A stretch of 64,000 nucleotides of DNA from JAUIAS01 sp030425395 (GTDB lineage: Bacteria; Pseudomonadota; Alphaproteobacteria; Rhodobacterales; Rhodobacteraceae). The notes under the pieces were generated by a model, which made no database searches, was not told the origin of the DNA, and saw only the letters and a list, made by a program, of their open reading frames with translations. Position numbers and translations under genes: made by a program. The stretch covers positions 2,976,001-3,040,000 of the forward strand of contig CP121336.1 in the NCBI GenBank assembly GCA_043553855.1, given 5' to 3'. Position 1 is the stretch's first letter. The number at the start of each line of letters is the position of its first letter. Shown here piece by piece: positions 26,459 to 35,505 of the stretch.

Positions 26459-27052
26459 TCAGCCGCCCTTTTGTTCATAGGCGGTTCCCCAGCCCCAGGC
26501 ACCGGACCCGAAACCGCGCGCCACGACGCGTTCGCGGTAGATCGCGGAAACGGTGTCACCGTCGCCTGCCAACAGCGCCTTGGTCGAACACATCTCGGCG
26601 CAGATGGGCAGTTTGCCCTCGGCGATCCGGTTGCGGCCGTACTTGGCGAATTCGGCGGTGGAGTGGGTTTCCTCGGGACCACCGGCGCAGAAGGTACATT
26701 TGTCCATCTTGCCGCGGCTTCCGAAGTTGCCTGCCTGCGGGAACTGTGGCGCGCCAAAGGGGCACGCATAGAAGCAGTAGCCGCAACCGATGCAGAGATC
26801 CTTGGAGTGCAGCACCACACCGTCTTCGGTCTGGTAGAAGCAGTCCACGGGACAGACCGCCATACAGGGCGCATCCGAACAATGCATACAGGCCACCGAA
26901 ATCGAGCGTTCGCCCGGTGTCCCGTCATTGATCGTCACGACCCGGCGGCGGTTGATGCCCCACGGAACCTCGTGTTCGTTCTTACAGGCCGTCACACATG
27001 CATTGCATTCGATGCAGCGCTCGGCATCACAGAGAAACTTAGCTCGTGCCAT
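26459..27052 (-). CDS. fdh3B: Formate dehydrogenase iron-sulfur subunit (FDH3 beta type)
   Basis: 197 residues with four ferredoxin-type cysteine clusters: CDAERCIECNACVTACK, CMHCSDAPCMAVCPVDC, CIGCGYCFYACPFGAP and CTFCAGG with CAEMC near the end. They form the electron wire from the catalytic subunit to cytochrome b. Unlike E. coli FdnH there is no C-terminal membrane helix, which defines the shorter FDH3 form. AAGGAGGA overlaps the fdoG end region just upstream of the ATG, showing tight coupling. Confidence 0.95.
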   Translation of the reverse strand: MARAKFLCDAERCIECNACVTACKNEHEVPWGINRRRVVTINDGTPGERSISVACMHCSDAPCMAVCPVDCFYQTEDGVVLHSKDLCIGCGYCFYACPFGAPQFPQAGNFGSRGKMDKCTFCAGGPEETHSTAEFAKYGRNRIAEGKLPICAEMCSTKALLAGDGDTVSAIYRERVVARGFGSGAWGWGTAYEQKGG

Positions 27053-27066
27053 ATCTCATATCCTCC

Positions 27067-29961
27067 TTACGCTGACCAAATTTTGCACAGAGTCGCTTTG
27101 GTCTCTTGCATTTGTGTGACCGAGTCGTAGCCATAGGTTTGTGCCGTGTTGGTGGATTCACCAAGCACATAGGGATCGGCACCGTCGGGGTATTTGTCCC
27201 GAAGATCCTTGCCCTCGAAATGGCCACCAAAGTGGAACGGCATGAAGGCCACCCCGCTTCCGACCCGTTCGGTCACCATGGCCATAACCTTGACCTTGGC
27301 ACCTTCGGGGCCTTCGACCCAGACCTGAGCCCCATCGCGCACACCCAGATTGTTGGCGTCGCGTGGGTTGATCTCGACGAACATGTCCTGCTGAAGCTCG
27401 GCCAGCCACGGGTTGGAACGTGTTTCGTCCCCGCCGCCTTCATACTCGACCAGACGTCCCGAGGTGAGAACCATGGGATAGTCCTTGGAGAAGTCCTGCT
27501 TCTGGATGGACGCATACATGGTCGGCAAGCGATAGAACTTGCGGTCCTCGTATGTCGGATAGTCCGCCACCAGATCGCGCCGCGGCGTATAGAGCGGCTC
27601 GCGGTGGACCGGAACCGGATCCGGGAACGTCCAAACAACGGCACGGGCCTTGGCATTGCCAAAGGGCGCACAGCCGTGCTTGATCGCGACCCGCTGGATA
27701 CCGCCGGAAAGGTCGGTTTTCCAGTTGGTCTTGGGGCCGGCCACCGCGTCGATCGCGGCGCGTTCGTCCGCGGTCAGGTCGCCATCCCATCCCAGGTCCA
27801 TCAGCATCTGCATGGTAAATTCGGGATATCCGTCCTGGATTTCCGAACCCACCGAATAGACGCCTTCGGCCAGCAGGTTGTCGCCATCGCGTTCCACACC
27901 GAAACGGGCACGGAAGGTCAGGCCGCCTTCGGCCACCGGTTTGGACATGTCATAGAGATTGGGCGTGCCCGGGTGGTTCATCTCGGGCGTGCCCCAGCTT
28001 GGCCACGGCAGACCGTAGTAATCCCCATCGGCAGGCCCGCCAATCGCCTGAAGCGTGGTCCGGTCAAAGGTATGCTGGTTTGCCATGTGCATCTTCAGGC
28101 GCTCCGGCGACTGGCCGGTATACCCGATGGTCCACATGCCGCGATTGATCTCGCGCAGCGTGTCTTCGACGTTGGGCGTGTTTTCATCGTCCATCTTGAT
28201 GTTGCGGAACAGACGGTCGGCAAAGCCGAACTTGTTCGCAAGCAGGCCGATGATTTCGTGATCGGGCTTGGACTCAAAGAGCGGGTCCACGACCTTTTCA
28301 CGCCACTGGATGGACCGGTTCGACGCGGTCACGGAACCGCTGGTTTCGAACTGCGTGCACGCAGGCAGCAGGTAAACCCCGTCGGTGCGGTCATGAAGCA
28401 CGGCGGAAACGGTGGGATACGGGTCGATCACGACCAGCATGTCCAGCTTTTCCATCGCTGTCTTCATTTCCTTCATCCGGGTCTGCGAGTTGGGCGCGTG
28501 GCCCCACAGAACCATGGCACGGACATTGTTGGGCTGGTCCATGTTGTCGGCATCTTCAAGAACACCGTCGATCCAGCGGGACACAGGAATGCCCGTCAGG
28601 TTCATCAGGTTCTTTTCCTTGCCGTCCTTGGCGGTGACGGTAGCGAACTGACCCTTGAGCCAGTCGATATCCTCACCCCAGACGCGGGACCAGTGTGCCC
28701 AGGCTCCGCCGGACAGACCATAGTAACCGGGCAGCGTGTGCGACAGAACACCAAGGTCCGTGGCACCCTGAACGTTGTCATGGCCGCGGAAGATGTTGGT
28801 GCCGCCACCCGACGTGCCCATGTTGCCAAGGGCCAGCTGCAGAACGCAGTAGGCGCGGGTGTTGTTGTTGCCGTTGGTGTGCTGCGTGCCACCCATGCAC
28901 CAGATCACGGTGCCGGGGCGGTTGTTGGCCATGGTCCGGGCCACGCGGCGCAGTTGCGAACCGGGCGCACCGGTGACGCGTTCCACCTCTTCGGGGGTCC
29001 ACTTGGCCACTTCTTCCTTGATCTGGTCCATACCCCAGACACGGGTGCGGATGAACTCTTTGTCCTCCCAGCCGTTTTCAAAGATGTGCCACAGGATACC
29101 CCAGACCAGCGCCACGTCGGTGCCGGGACGGAACCGGACGTATTCATCCGCATGCGCCGCCGTGCGGGTAAAGCGCGGGTCGCAGACGATCACGGGCGCG
29201 TTGTTCTGTTCCTTGGCCTTGAGCAGGTGCAGGAGCGAAACCGGGTGCGCCTCGGCGGGGTTGCCGCCGATGATGAAGATGGCCTTGGAATTGTGGATGT
29301 CGTTGTAGGAATTGGTCATGGCGCCGTAGCCCCATGTATTCGCAACACCCGCAACCGTGGTCGAGTGACAGATACGGGCCTGGTGATCCACGTTGTTCGT
29401 GCCCCAGTAGGCGGCGAACTTGCGGAACAGATAGGCCTGTTCGTTGTTGTGCTTGGCCGAACCCAGCCAATAGACGCTGTCGGGTCCGCTTTCCTTGCGG
29501 ATGTCCATCATGCCGTCGCCGATCTCGTTGATCGCCTGTTCCCAGCTGATGCGCTTCCACTCGCCGCCTTCCTTTTTCATCGGATACTTGAGGCGGCGTT
29601 CGCCGTGGGCGTGTTCACGCACCGCGGCACCCTTGGCGCAATGCGCGCCCATGTTGAACGGGCTGTCCCAGCCGGGTTCTTGCCCGACCCAGACACCGCT
29701 CTGAACTTCGGCAACAACCGTGCAGCCGACAGAACAATGTGTGCAGACGGATTTCACCGTCTCGACCGCACCCGCCGCCGCTGTTGCGGCGCTGGCCTTG
29801 GTCACCGTCCCGCCCGTTGCGCTGATCGCTGCCAGGCCACCGATGGCCAGGCCCGATCCCCGCAGGAACGTGCGGCGGTCTACCGATTTCTCGGAGACCT
29901 CAGACAGGATACTTGCCCGCTGGGGGCGTCGCGCAACCCCGTTGGTCTTTTTCCTTAGCAT
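27067..29961 (-). CDS. fdoG: Formate dehydrogenase catalytic subunit (molybdopterin, Tat-exported)
   Basis: 964 residues. The Tat motif DRRTFLRGSG (about 28-37) directs export after cofactor loading. The first [4Fe-4S] site is C73, C76, C80 and C108 (VCTHCSVGC). The metal ligand is a cysteine, ARICHSTTVAG with C198-H199, not selenocysteine, so no UGA recoding is needed. It oxidises formate to CO2 using Mo- or W-bis-MGD in the periplasm. Full length. It is preceded by the TIGR02811-type Tat mini-protein, chaperone and DUF3305/3306 genes and followed by fdh3B after 14 bases. Confidence 0.95.
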   Translation of the reverse strand: MLRKKTNGVARRPQRASILSEVSEKSVDRRTFLRGSGLAIGGLAAISATGGTVTKASAATAAAGAVETVKSVCTHCSVGCTVVAEVQSGVWVGQEPGWDSPFNMGAHCAKGAAVREHAHGERRLKYPMKKEGGEWKRISWEQAINEIGDGMMDIRKESGPDSVYWLGSAKHNNEQAYLFRKFAAYWGTNNVDHQARICHSTTVAGVANTWGYGAMTNSYNDIHNSKAIFIIGGNPAEAHPVSLLHLLKAKEQNNAPVIVCDPRFTRTAAHADEYVRFRPGTDVALVWGILWHIFENGWEDKEFIRTRVWGMDQIKEEVAKWTPEEVERVTGAPGSQLRRVARTMANNRPGTVIWCMGGTQHTNGNNNTRAYCVLQLALGNMGTSGGGTNIFRGHDNVQGATDLGVLSHTLPGYYGLSGGAWAHWSRVWGEDIDWLKGQFATVTAKDGKEKNLMNLTGIPVSRWIDGVLEDADNMDQPNNVRAMVLWGHAPNSQTRMKEMKTAMEKLDMLVVIDPYPTVSAVLHDRTDGVYLLPACTQFETSGSVTASNRSIQWREKVVDPLFESKPDHEIIGLLANKFGFADRLFRNIKMDDENTPNVEDTLREINRGMWTIGYTGQSPERLKMHMANQHTFDRTTLQAIGGPADGDYYGLPWPSWGTPEMNHPGTPNLYDMSKPVAEGGLTFRARFGVERDGDNLLAEGVYSVGSEIQDGYPEFTMQMLMDLGWDGDLTADERAAIDAVAGPKTNWKTDLSGGIQRVAIKHGCAPFGNAKARAVVWTFPDPVPVHREPLYTPRRDLVADYPTYEDRKFYRLPTMYASIQKQDFSKDYPMVLTSGRLVEYEGGGDETRSNPWLAELQQDMFVEINPRDANNLGVRDGAQVWVEGPEGAKVKVMAMVTERVGSGVAFMPFHFGGHFEGKDLRDKYPDGADPYVLGESTNTAQTYGYDSVTQMQETKATLCKIWSA

Positions 29962-30069
29962 GTTTCGTTTCCTTCCTTGCTGACCGGGTTATCCGGTTTG
30001 CTTGGTGCTCTTGCAACCGGCGTCAGGGCGTCACGCAACCGTCTGCCGGGGTCGACGTCGTCCGGGTCT

Positions 30070-30261
30070 TCAGAACCGGGCGCTGTCCAGATATGCGCGC
30101 GTATGCGCGGTGTCCTGAATCCGGGTTTCGCCGGTGGGCAGCTCTGCTGCCTCCGCCTGTGTCCCGGTCAGGGCTGCTGCGGCCACGGCAGCGGGTGCTG
30201 CGGTGCCGGCCAGCTTGAGGAAATCCCGACGCGATGCGCCGTTTTCCGTCTTGGTGCTCAT
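30070..30261 (-). CDS. Formate dehydrogenase region Tat-signal mini-protein
   Basis: 63 residues: SRRDFLKLAGTAAPAAVAAA is a complete twin-arginine signal, leaving a mature part of about 30 residues (ETRIQDTAHTRAYLDSARF at the end). It matches the small formate-dehydrogenase-region Tat target family; its job is unknown and it may be a small subunit of the exported complex. The ATG at 30261 is used because GGAAGGAGT is spaced 9 bases from it; an ATG 9 bases earlier is too close. Confidence 0.85.
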   Translation of the reverse strand: MSTKTENGASRRDFLKLAGTAAPAAVAAAALTGTQAEAAELPTGETRIQDTAHTRAYLDSARF

Positions 30262-30347
30262 GGGAAACATACTCCTTCCCCCTGTTGCGTTGAGGCCCGG
30301 CGCACTGCCGGACCGGCTCTGGTGACGGTCTGATCCCGGATCGGGGT

Positions 30348-30971
30348 TCAGTCCGCCGTCATTCGGAAACCCTCGCGTTCGATCTCCATGAAGGCCCGGC
30401 CGGCAGTGCCGACCGATGCATAGAGAACCGAATTCTTGGCGGCTTCCAAATCCGAATAAAAATGACCGGCCCAGGGGCCGATATGCTTGTTCCAGAAAGT
30501 CTTCTGCTTATCGAGCGTGGCAGGTTCGCCAAAGCGGCCCACGATCATCCCGGCCATCATCTCCATCAAAGAGGCAATGTTGTCTTCTGGTTCATAGACA
30601 TTCGGCGCGCGGGTGATGCCGCGCGCGGCCATGTCATTGCGCAGTTGCGCCAGTGGTTTTTCGTTGAGAAACCCGGTCAGGTAATAGGACGCATAGGGCA
30701 AAAGCTCGCCGCGCCCCAAGCCGATGAACAGCGCGTTGAATTCGCGTTCCGCAGCGGCAGGTTTGGTCACTTTGGCAACACGGGCAAGGGCGGTTATCGC
30801 CTGTCCCAGATCGCTGTCGTCGCCCTCCAGACCGGCGGTCTGGTCAAGGATCATCTGATCCGGCGGACCGGCAAGAAGCAGGCCGAGGAAATTATAGAAA
30901 TCCGCGCGCAGGCGGTCTTCTTCGGATACGGCGGTTTCGGTCACGTCTGTCCTTTGCTGGGGCATGCTCAT
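30348..30971 (-). CDS. TorD/DmsD-family chaperone
   Basis: 207 residues, all helical. The N-terminal RLRADFYNFLGLLLAGPP and the middle segment ALFIGLGRGELLPYASYYLTG match the TorD cytoplasmic chaperone family, whose members hold molybdoenzymes and their Tat signals until the cofactor is loaded. Its place next to the formate dehydrogenase and the Tat mini-protein makes FdoG its probable client. The ATG overlaps the stop of the DUF3306 gene by 4 bases. Confidence 0.88.
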   Translation of the reverse strand: MSMPQQRTDVTETAVSEEDRLRADFYNFLGLLLAGPPDQMILDQTAGLEGDDSDLGQAITALARVAKVTKPAAAEREFNALFIGLGRGELLPYASYYLTGFLNEKPLAQLRNDMAARGITRAPNVYEPEDNIASLMEMMAGMIVGRFGEPATLDKQKTFWNKHIGPWAGHFYSDLEAAKNSVLYASVGTAGRAFMEIEREGFRMTAD

Positions 30972-31702
30972 GTCGAACTGTCCTCGAATGCGAACCGCAG
31001 ACGGCGCCGGGGCAGGGCGGTCATCTCGGGGTCCTGCGTGTCAATCTGGTATGGTGGTGGTGTGTCTTGGGGCGCGGCAATCTCTGCGGTGGCCGGCGCA
31101 GGCATGTGATCCGCGGATTGGTCACGCGTTGTCTCGGGCGCGGTGTCCGCCAGTGTTTCGGGTGCCAGTGTTTCCGGCGGCACATTTTCCGGCTGCACGT
31201 CTTCGCCGGGCAGGGCGGCTTTGCCAGTCGTGTCTTCGGCCTGAGCTTCGGCAACCACCCAGGTTGCGCCCGCTTCGGCTTCGGCCTCGGCCTCGGCGGC
31301 CTGCCGGGCCATTTCCTCAACGTGGCGCAGCATTCCCTTGCCAACCTGATACGCGGTCTGGAGATTCTCGACCACGGTCGCGGCATCGGTGAAATCCTCA
31401 CCGTAGTCCACCAGCCCATCGACATTGGCCAGCACCGGGTTGATCCGCCAGAGACGCCGAAGCGCCCGACGCCGCAACCGATCGGGAACAGCCGCCTTCA
31501 TGAAATCCGCAACATCCGTTCCGGGTTCCAGCGTGTCGGGGTCGGGCAGACCAAGCTCGGCAAGAATTTCCTCGTCGGACTTTTCCTCCAACTCGGCGCG
31601 TTCCTCGGCGATCTTGCGCGCCTCTATGGCCTTTTCCTCAGCCTCCCGTTCGGACTGAACCGCGGCCTTGCGTCTGGCCCAGAAATCGCCCCGCGCCGTC
31701 AT
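30968..31702 (-). CDS. DUF3306 protein
   Basis: 244 residues. MTARGDFWARRKAAVQSERE opens the DUF3306 family, followed by an acidic, Glu-rich helix, the conserved PDRLRRRALRRLWRINPVLA segment and DGLVDYGEDFTDAA. The C-terminal third is Pro/Ala/Glu-rich and probably disordered. The family occurs almost only beside formate dehydrogenase genes, with DUF3305. Function unknown. 4-base overlaps with both neighbours. Confidence 0.85.
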   Translation of the reverse strand: MTARGDFWARRKAAVQSEREAEEKAIEARKIAEERAELEEKSDEEILAELGLPDPDTLEPGTDVADFMKAAVPDRLRRRALRRLWRINPVLANVDGLVDYGEDFTDAATVVENLQTAYQVGKGMLRHVEEMARQAAEAEAEAEAGATWVVAEAQAEDTTGKAALPGEDVQPENVPPETLAPETLADTAPETTRDQSADHMPAPATAEIAAPQDTPPPYQIDTQDPEMTALPRRRLRFAFEDSST

Positions 31703-32256
31703 TGCACGACCTTCTTGCGTGGGGCGCGATAGACGTCGGACACTTGGGAAATCCGCGCGTCACCAATCCCGTCCTGCACCAGATCGGTCCGCTTGCGGTC
31801 ACGCTTGCGCTTGATGAATTCTTCGGTTTCGTAATGCTCAAAGGCGAAATCCCGCACCCACGCCGCCAGACCTTCGGTCATCGGCACCTTTTCGACGAGA
31901 TCCTCGCCATTGTCGGCATAGTCCTGACCCTCGTAGGGGGACGCGGTCGCCACGGTGATTTCAAACGGATGGTCGTCATCGGACTCGCGCATCACGACAT
32001 AGATCGAAGGGATCGTATCGGCGAGATTGGCCAGATAGGCTTCGGCCTCGGCCGCCCAGAGCGTCAGATCGACCGTGCCCGCATGATATTCCACCGCCTC
32101 GCCCTCACGGCGCAATTCGCGCCATTCGGCCGGGCCAGCTCCGGGCAGGACGGCCACGGGCTTCCAGCACCACTTTGCCCAGCGGGTTACGCCGGGCGTT
32201 TTTCTCACAACAATGCCCAAAGGCATGTCAATGTGTATTGCCGCCGAAGTCGTCAA
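31699..32256 (-). CDS. DUF3305 protein
   Basis: 185 residues. The conserved start of the family, PLGIVVRKTPGVTRWAKWCW, is followed by VAVLPGAGPAEWRELRREGE and ends in the basic RAPRKKVVQ. Function unknown; always found next to DUF3306 in formate dehydrogenase loci. TTG at 32256 is chosen because GGGAGGA lies 5-6 bases upstream; the alternative ATG at 32226 has no ribosome site. First gene of the seven-gene minus-strand run. Confidence 0.8.
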   Translation of the reverse strand: MTTSAAIHIDMPLGIVVRKTPGVTRWAKWCWKPVAVLPGAGPAEWRELRREGEAVEYHAGTVDLTLWAAEAEAYLANLADTIPSIYVVMRESDDDHPFEITVATASPYEGQDYADNGEDLVEKVPMTEGLAAWVRDFAFEHYETEEFIKRKRDRKRTDLVQDGIGDARISQVSDVYRAPRKKVVQ

Positions 32257-32556
32257 GTATTCCTCCCGCGCGCCGGAAGCAGATACGGCACGCCCTTGCT
32301 TGCCAGTATGCAACGGTGTGCGGTTAGCGCCAAGCATAAATCCCGGTATTGGTCAGAAAAATTGGCCGCTGGCGTGGACAAATTTGAAAAACATGCATAG
32401 CAAATACGCATTATAGCGCGGCCACTGCGGCATTTCGGCCTATATCCTTGGATGCTGCGGTGCGGCGCGAATCTGCGGGGAAAATCCCGTTGTGTGAGGG
32501 CTTTACCTTGCCCAACCTATATGCGTTCTTGTGCGCGCGACCGGGAGAGTGACGAA
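32257..32556. promoter_or_regulatory. Divergent control region of the formate dehydrogenase locus
   Basis: About 300 bases without a credible ORF between the leftward DUF3305-fdo run and the rightward polyferredoxin gene. It is clearly more AT-rich than the genes around it near 32340-32415, where GCATAGCAAATACGCAT forms a spaced repeat of GCAT. GGGAG at 32543-32547 is the ribosome site of the rightward gene. I cannot assign a regulator. Confidence 0.4.
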
Positions 32557-34512
32557 ATGCCTAGAAAATTGATCCTGTGTGATTGCGCAGGCAGCCAGCC
32601 TCTTAATCCTGAGGAAATTGGTCAAAGTGGTGATATCGCTTGCAGCCGCGTGTACACTGCGCTCTGTACCGCGCAGATGGATCGGGCCGCCGAAGAGATC
32701 AAGCAAGGCGATGCGATCCTTGCCTGCCAACAGGAAAGAGCCGTGTTCGAGGAACTGGCCGCGGACCTTGGTGTCGAGGCCCCCGGCTTTGTGGATCTGC
32801 GCGACCGCGCGGGCTGGTCCGATCAGGCCGCTGCCGCAGGCCCCAAAATGGCCGCTCTGGCCGCCGAGGCGCTGCTGCCATCGGCGCAGGCCAAGACAGT
32901 CGATGTTGTGTCCGAGGGATTGTGCCTGATCGTGGGGGCGGGCGATGTCGCGCTGCCGCTGGCCGAAATGCTCAAGGATCTTCTTGCGGTCACGGTTCTG
33001 GCAACCGATGTCGCCGAGCCTCCTTTGGATCGCAACATCGAAGTCGTGCATGGCCGTGTCCGCCGGGTGACCGGTGCGCTGGGCGGGTTCGAAGTGCACA
33101 TTGACGGGTTGCGCCAGATTGATCCAGCGGGGCGCGGTGGGTTCTCGATGTCCGAACCGCGCGATGGCGGGCGCACCGCCTGCGATATCTTTATCGACCT
33201 GACCGGCGACACGCCTTTCGTGCCCGCCCCGCAAAAACGCGAAGGTTACCTGCGTGCCGATCCGCGCGACGCCCGCGCGGTGGCACGGCTGGCGCTGGAA
33301 GCGTCCCAACTGACGGGCACCTTTGAAAAGCCGTTGTATATCCGGCTCGATGAATCGCTTTGCGCCCATTCGCGGGCGTCCAAGGCGGGCTGTTCGCGGT
33401 GCCTTGATATCTGTCCCACCGGGGCGATCACGTCGGCTGGCGACCACGTGGCCATTGACACGATGGTGTGTGCGGGCTGCGGGGCGTGCGCTGCGCTGTG
33501 CCCGTCCACGGCGATCACTTATGACGATCCGCCTTTGGGTCATGTGCTCCGCCGGATGCAGGTGCTGGCCTCGACCTTCCGCAGCGCGGGCGGTTCGGCG
33601 CCGCGCCTTCTGGTGCATGACGCCCACGGGGCAGAGATGATCCGCCTTGCCGCTCGGTTCGGTCGCGGTCTTCCCGCGGATGTGGTGCCGCTGGAACTGG
33701 CCGTCATATCCGGGTTTGGCCATGCCGAGATGCTGGCCGCGCTGGCGCATGGTTTTGCCAGCGTTCAGGTGCTGCTTGCCCCCACGACCGAACGTGACGC
33801 GCTTGAGCGCGAAACGGCTCTGGCCACAGCCATTGCAGGCGCGCAGAAGGCCGGACTTTTGGATATGGACGACCCGGACGCCCTTTCCGATGCGCTTTAT
33901 GGCACCACGCCGCCCGCGCCGGTGGCGACGCCGGTCCTGCCGCTGGGCAATCGCCGTCAGGTGGCGCGACTGGCCGCGCAGGCGCTCAACCCCGATGCGA
34001 CCGAGCCTCTGGCGCTGCCGCAGGGGGCACCTTACGGGGCCACGCTGGTGGATACTGACGCCTGCACCTTGTGCCTGTCATGCGTGTCATTGTGCCCCTC
34101 GGGTGCTTTGGTGGAAAACCCCGACAAGCCGCAATTGCGCTTTCAGGAGGATGCCTGTCTGCAATGCGGGCTGTGCACCGAGGTTTGCCCGGAAAATGCG
34201 ATCGCCCTCAAGCCGCAGCTTGACCTGACCGATGCGGCCCTGACCCAGCACGTCCTGAACGAGGAAGACCCCTTTGCCTGTATCGAATGCGGGTCGCTGT
34301 TCGGCGTGCGATCCACCGTGGAACGGATCATGGAAAAGCTGTCCGGCAGCCACCCGATGTTCGCCACCTCAGAGCAGGCAAAAATGATCCAGATGTGTGA
34401 CAATTGCCGCGTGAATGCGCAGTTCCATTCGCAGAACAACCCCTTCGCGGGCAAGGAACGCCCGCGCGTGCGCACCACCGAAGACTATTACTCAGATCGC
34501 AAGGATCATTGA
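32557..34512 (+). CDS. Polyferredoxin-type 4Fe-4S protein of the formate dehydrogenase locus
   Basis: 651 residues. The start LILCDCAGSQPLN has a CxC pair. Two ferredoxin clusters lie at about 278-316 (CSRCLDICPTGAI and CAGCGACAALCPSTAI), two more at about 500-545 (CTLCLSCVSLCPSGAL and CLQCGLCTEVCPENAI), and a further CIECGSLFG/CDNC set is near the C-terminus. No signal peptide, so cytosolic. Related proteins sit beside formate dehydrogenase genes in alphaproteobacteria; an electron-transfer or cofactor-assembly role is inferred only. ATG 32557 has GGGAG upstream; a longer ORF from 32452 is not conserved. Confidence 0.85.
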   Translation: MPRKLILCDCAGSQPLNPEEIGQSGDIACSRVYTALCTAQMDRAAEEIKQGDAILACQQERAVFEELAADLGVEAPGFVDLRDRAGWSDQAAAAGPKMAALAAEALLPSAQAKTVDVVSEGLCLIVGAGDVALPLAEMLKDLLAVTVLATDVAEPPLDRNIEVVHGRVRRVTGALGGFEVHIDGLRQIDPAGRGGFSMSEPRDGGRTACDIFIDLTGDTPFVPAPQKREGYLRADPRDARAVARLALEASQLTGTFEKPLYIRLDESLCAHSRASKAGCSRCLDICPTGAITSAGDHVAIDTMVCAGCGACAALCPSTAITYDDPPLGHVLRRMQVLASTFRSAGGSAPRLLVHDAHGAEMIRLAARFGRGLPADVVPLELAVISGFGHAEMLAALAHGFASVQVLLAPTTERDALERETALATAIAGAQKAGLLDMDDPDALSDALYGTTPPAPVATPVLPLGNRRQVARLAAQALNPDATEPLALPQGAPYGATLVDTDACTLCLSCVSLCPSGALVENPDKPQLRFQEDACLQCGLCTEVCPENAIALKPQLDLTDAALTQHVLNEEDPFACIECGSLFGVRSTVERIMEKLSGSHPMFATSEQAKMIQMCDNCRVNAQFHSQNNPFAGKERPRVRTTEDYYSDRKDH

Positions 34513-35237
34513 TATTGCAGCGGCGCGCCCAGATCGGCTGCGGGCACCGTGGCCACATAGGCCAGTATTGCCTCAAGATCGTCCACGGTCATCTCGACCG
34601 GGACGATGGGCGACGGGCGCGCAGGGTCGAACGGGTCGGTGACGTCGATCACCTGGGTAAAGGCCGGATGCGGGGCCAGCACATAGAAAATCTGGAACTT
34701 GGTGTCCCAGTCAGGCAGCGTGCGGAGCACGGCAAAGGATGGGGTCGACCCGATGCTGTTCTTGGCGTTCTGCGGACCGATCACGTGACACCGTCCGCAC
34801 AGCATCAGCGACGCCTGCGCGCCCCGTTCGACATCGCCTTCGAACCGCGGTCCGGTCTCTTCCTCGACGATCCTGATGGTGCTGCTGAACACCTTCGCGC
34901 CGTCGATCTCGAATGCGTCCACCGTGCGCCGCCCGATATCCGACACCAGCCAATCCGAAAACCGCTGCGCGCGCGGATCGTCCGGGATCGACAGGTAATA
35001 GACCGTGCCGTCGCGTTCAAAAACCGGCGTGCCGGGCGTTGTTTCGGTCAGCCGGATCGCACCCGCGCTGTCCTCGGCCAGACGAATACCGGTTTTCAAA
35101 GAGAAACGCGGCAATATATATCGCAAGAGACCCGTGTCGCTGACGCTCTGCGGAGCGGACAGGCCAAGCGGGGCTTCCTGGGCGGCCAGCGGCACACACC
35201 CCAGAAGACACGACAGGAAAACGGCAAGACATCGCAT
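34506..35237 (-). CDS. Periplasmic cytochrome c with binding-protein-like N-terminal domain
   Basis: 243 residues with signal peptide MRCLAVFLSCLLGCVPLAAQ. Residues 30-125 read like the C-terminal lobe of a tungstate/molybdate-binding protein (YYLSIPDDPRAQRFSDWLVS, then DIGRRTVDAFEIDG). Residues 135-243 are a cytochrome c with CGRCH at 147-151. No ABC permease is near, so ligand binding is a guess. It converges with the polyferredoxin gene, overlapping by 7 bases, and is divergent from DUF6494. Confidence 0.75.
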   Translation of the reverse strand: MRCLAVFLSCLLGCVPLAAQEAPLGLSAPQSVSDTGLLRYILPRFSLKTGIRLAEDSAGAIRLTETTPGTPVFERDGTVYYLSIPDDPRAQRFSDWLVSDIGRRTVDAFEIDGAKVFSSTIRIVEEETGPRFEGDVERGAQASLMLCGRCHVIGPQNAKNSIGSTPSFAVLRTLPDWDTKFQIFYVLAPHPAFTQVIDVTDPFDPARPSPIVPVEMTVDDLEAILAYVATVPAADLGAPLQYQ

Positions 35238-35307
35238 GATGTCACGATAGTGTCCGCCATCACGTGCGGTCAATGAAATTGAGACAAGGCAGCAAGAGGG
35301 GAAACAC

Positions 35308-35502
35308 ATGAACGATGAATTCAACATGTCGATGCGCAAGTTCCTGAAACAGGTGGGCGTGACCAGCCAGCAGGCAATCGAAAAGGCTCTGCGGGACGCC
35401 GACGCGCAACCCGGCCAGAGCTTTGAAGCCAAGGTCGTGCTGACCATCGACGGGCTGGATGTGCGCCATGAGGTAAACGGAACCATCAAGGGTGTGGAAT
35501 AA
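35308..35502 (+). CDS. DUF6494 protein
   Basis: 64 residues: NMSMRKFLKQVGVTSQQAIE, then a beta-rich half ending VRHEVNGTIKGVE. Small cytosolic protein, family of unknown function. GAGGGGA precedes the ATG. It is first in the plus-strand run with the Mrp ATPase 3 bases behind it. Confidence 0.8.
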   Translation: MNDEFNMSMRKFLKQVGVTSQQAIEKALRDADAQPGQSFEAKVVLTIDGLDVRHEVNGTIKGVE

Positions 35503-35505
35503 GAC

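Noticed and set aside
29350..29400. Possible selenocysteine in formate dehydrogenase
   Set aside because: The metal-ligand codon encodes Cys (C198, ARICHS); no in-frame UGA is present.
27106..29958. 950-codon open frame on the plus strand opposite fdoG
   Set aside because: It is a shadow of the high-GC, third-position-biased fdoG coding frame; it has no recognisable domains or ribosome site.
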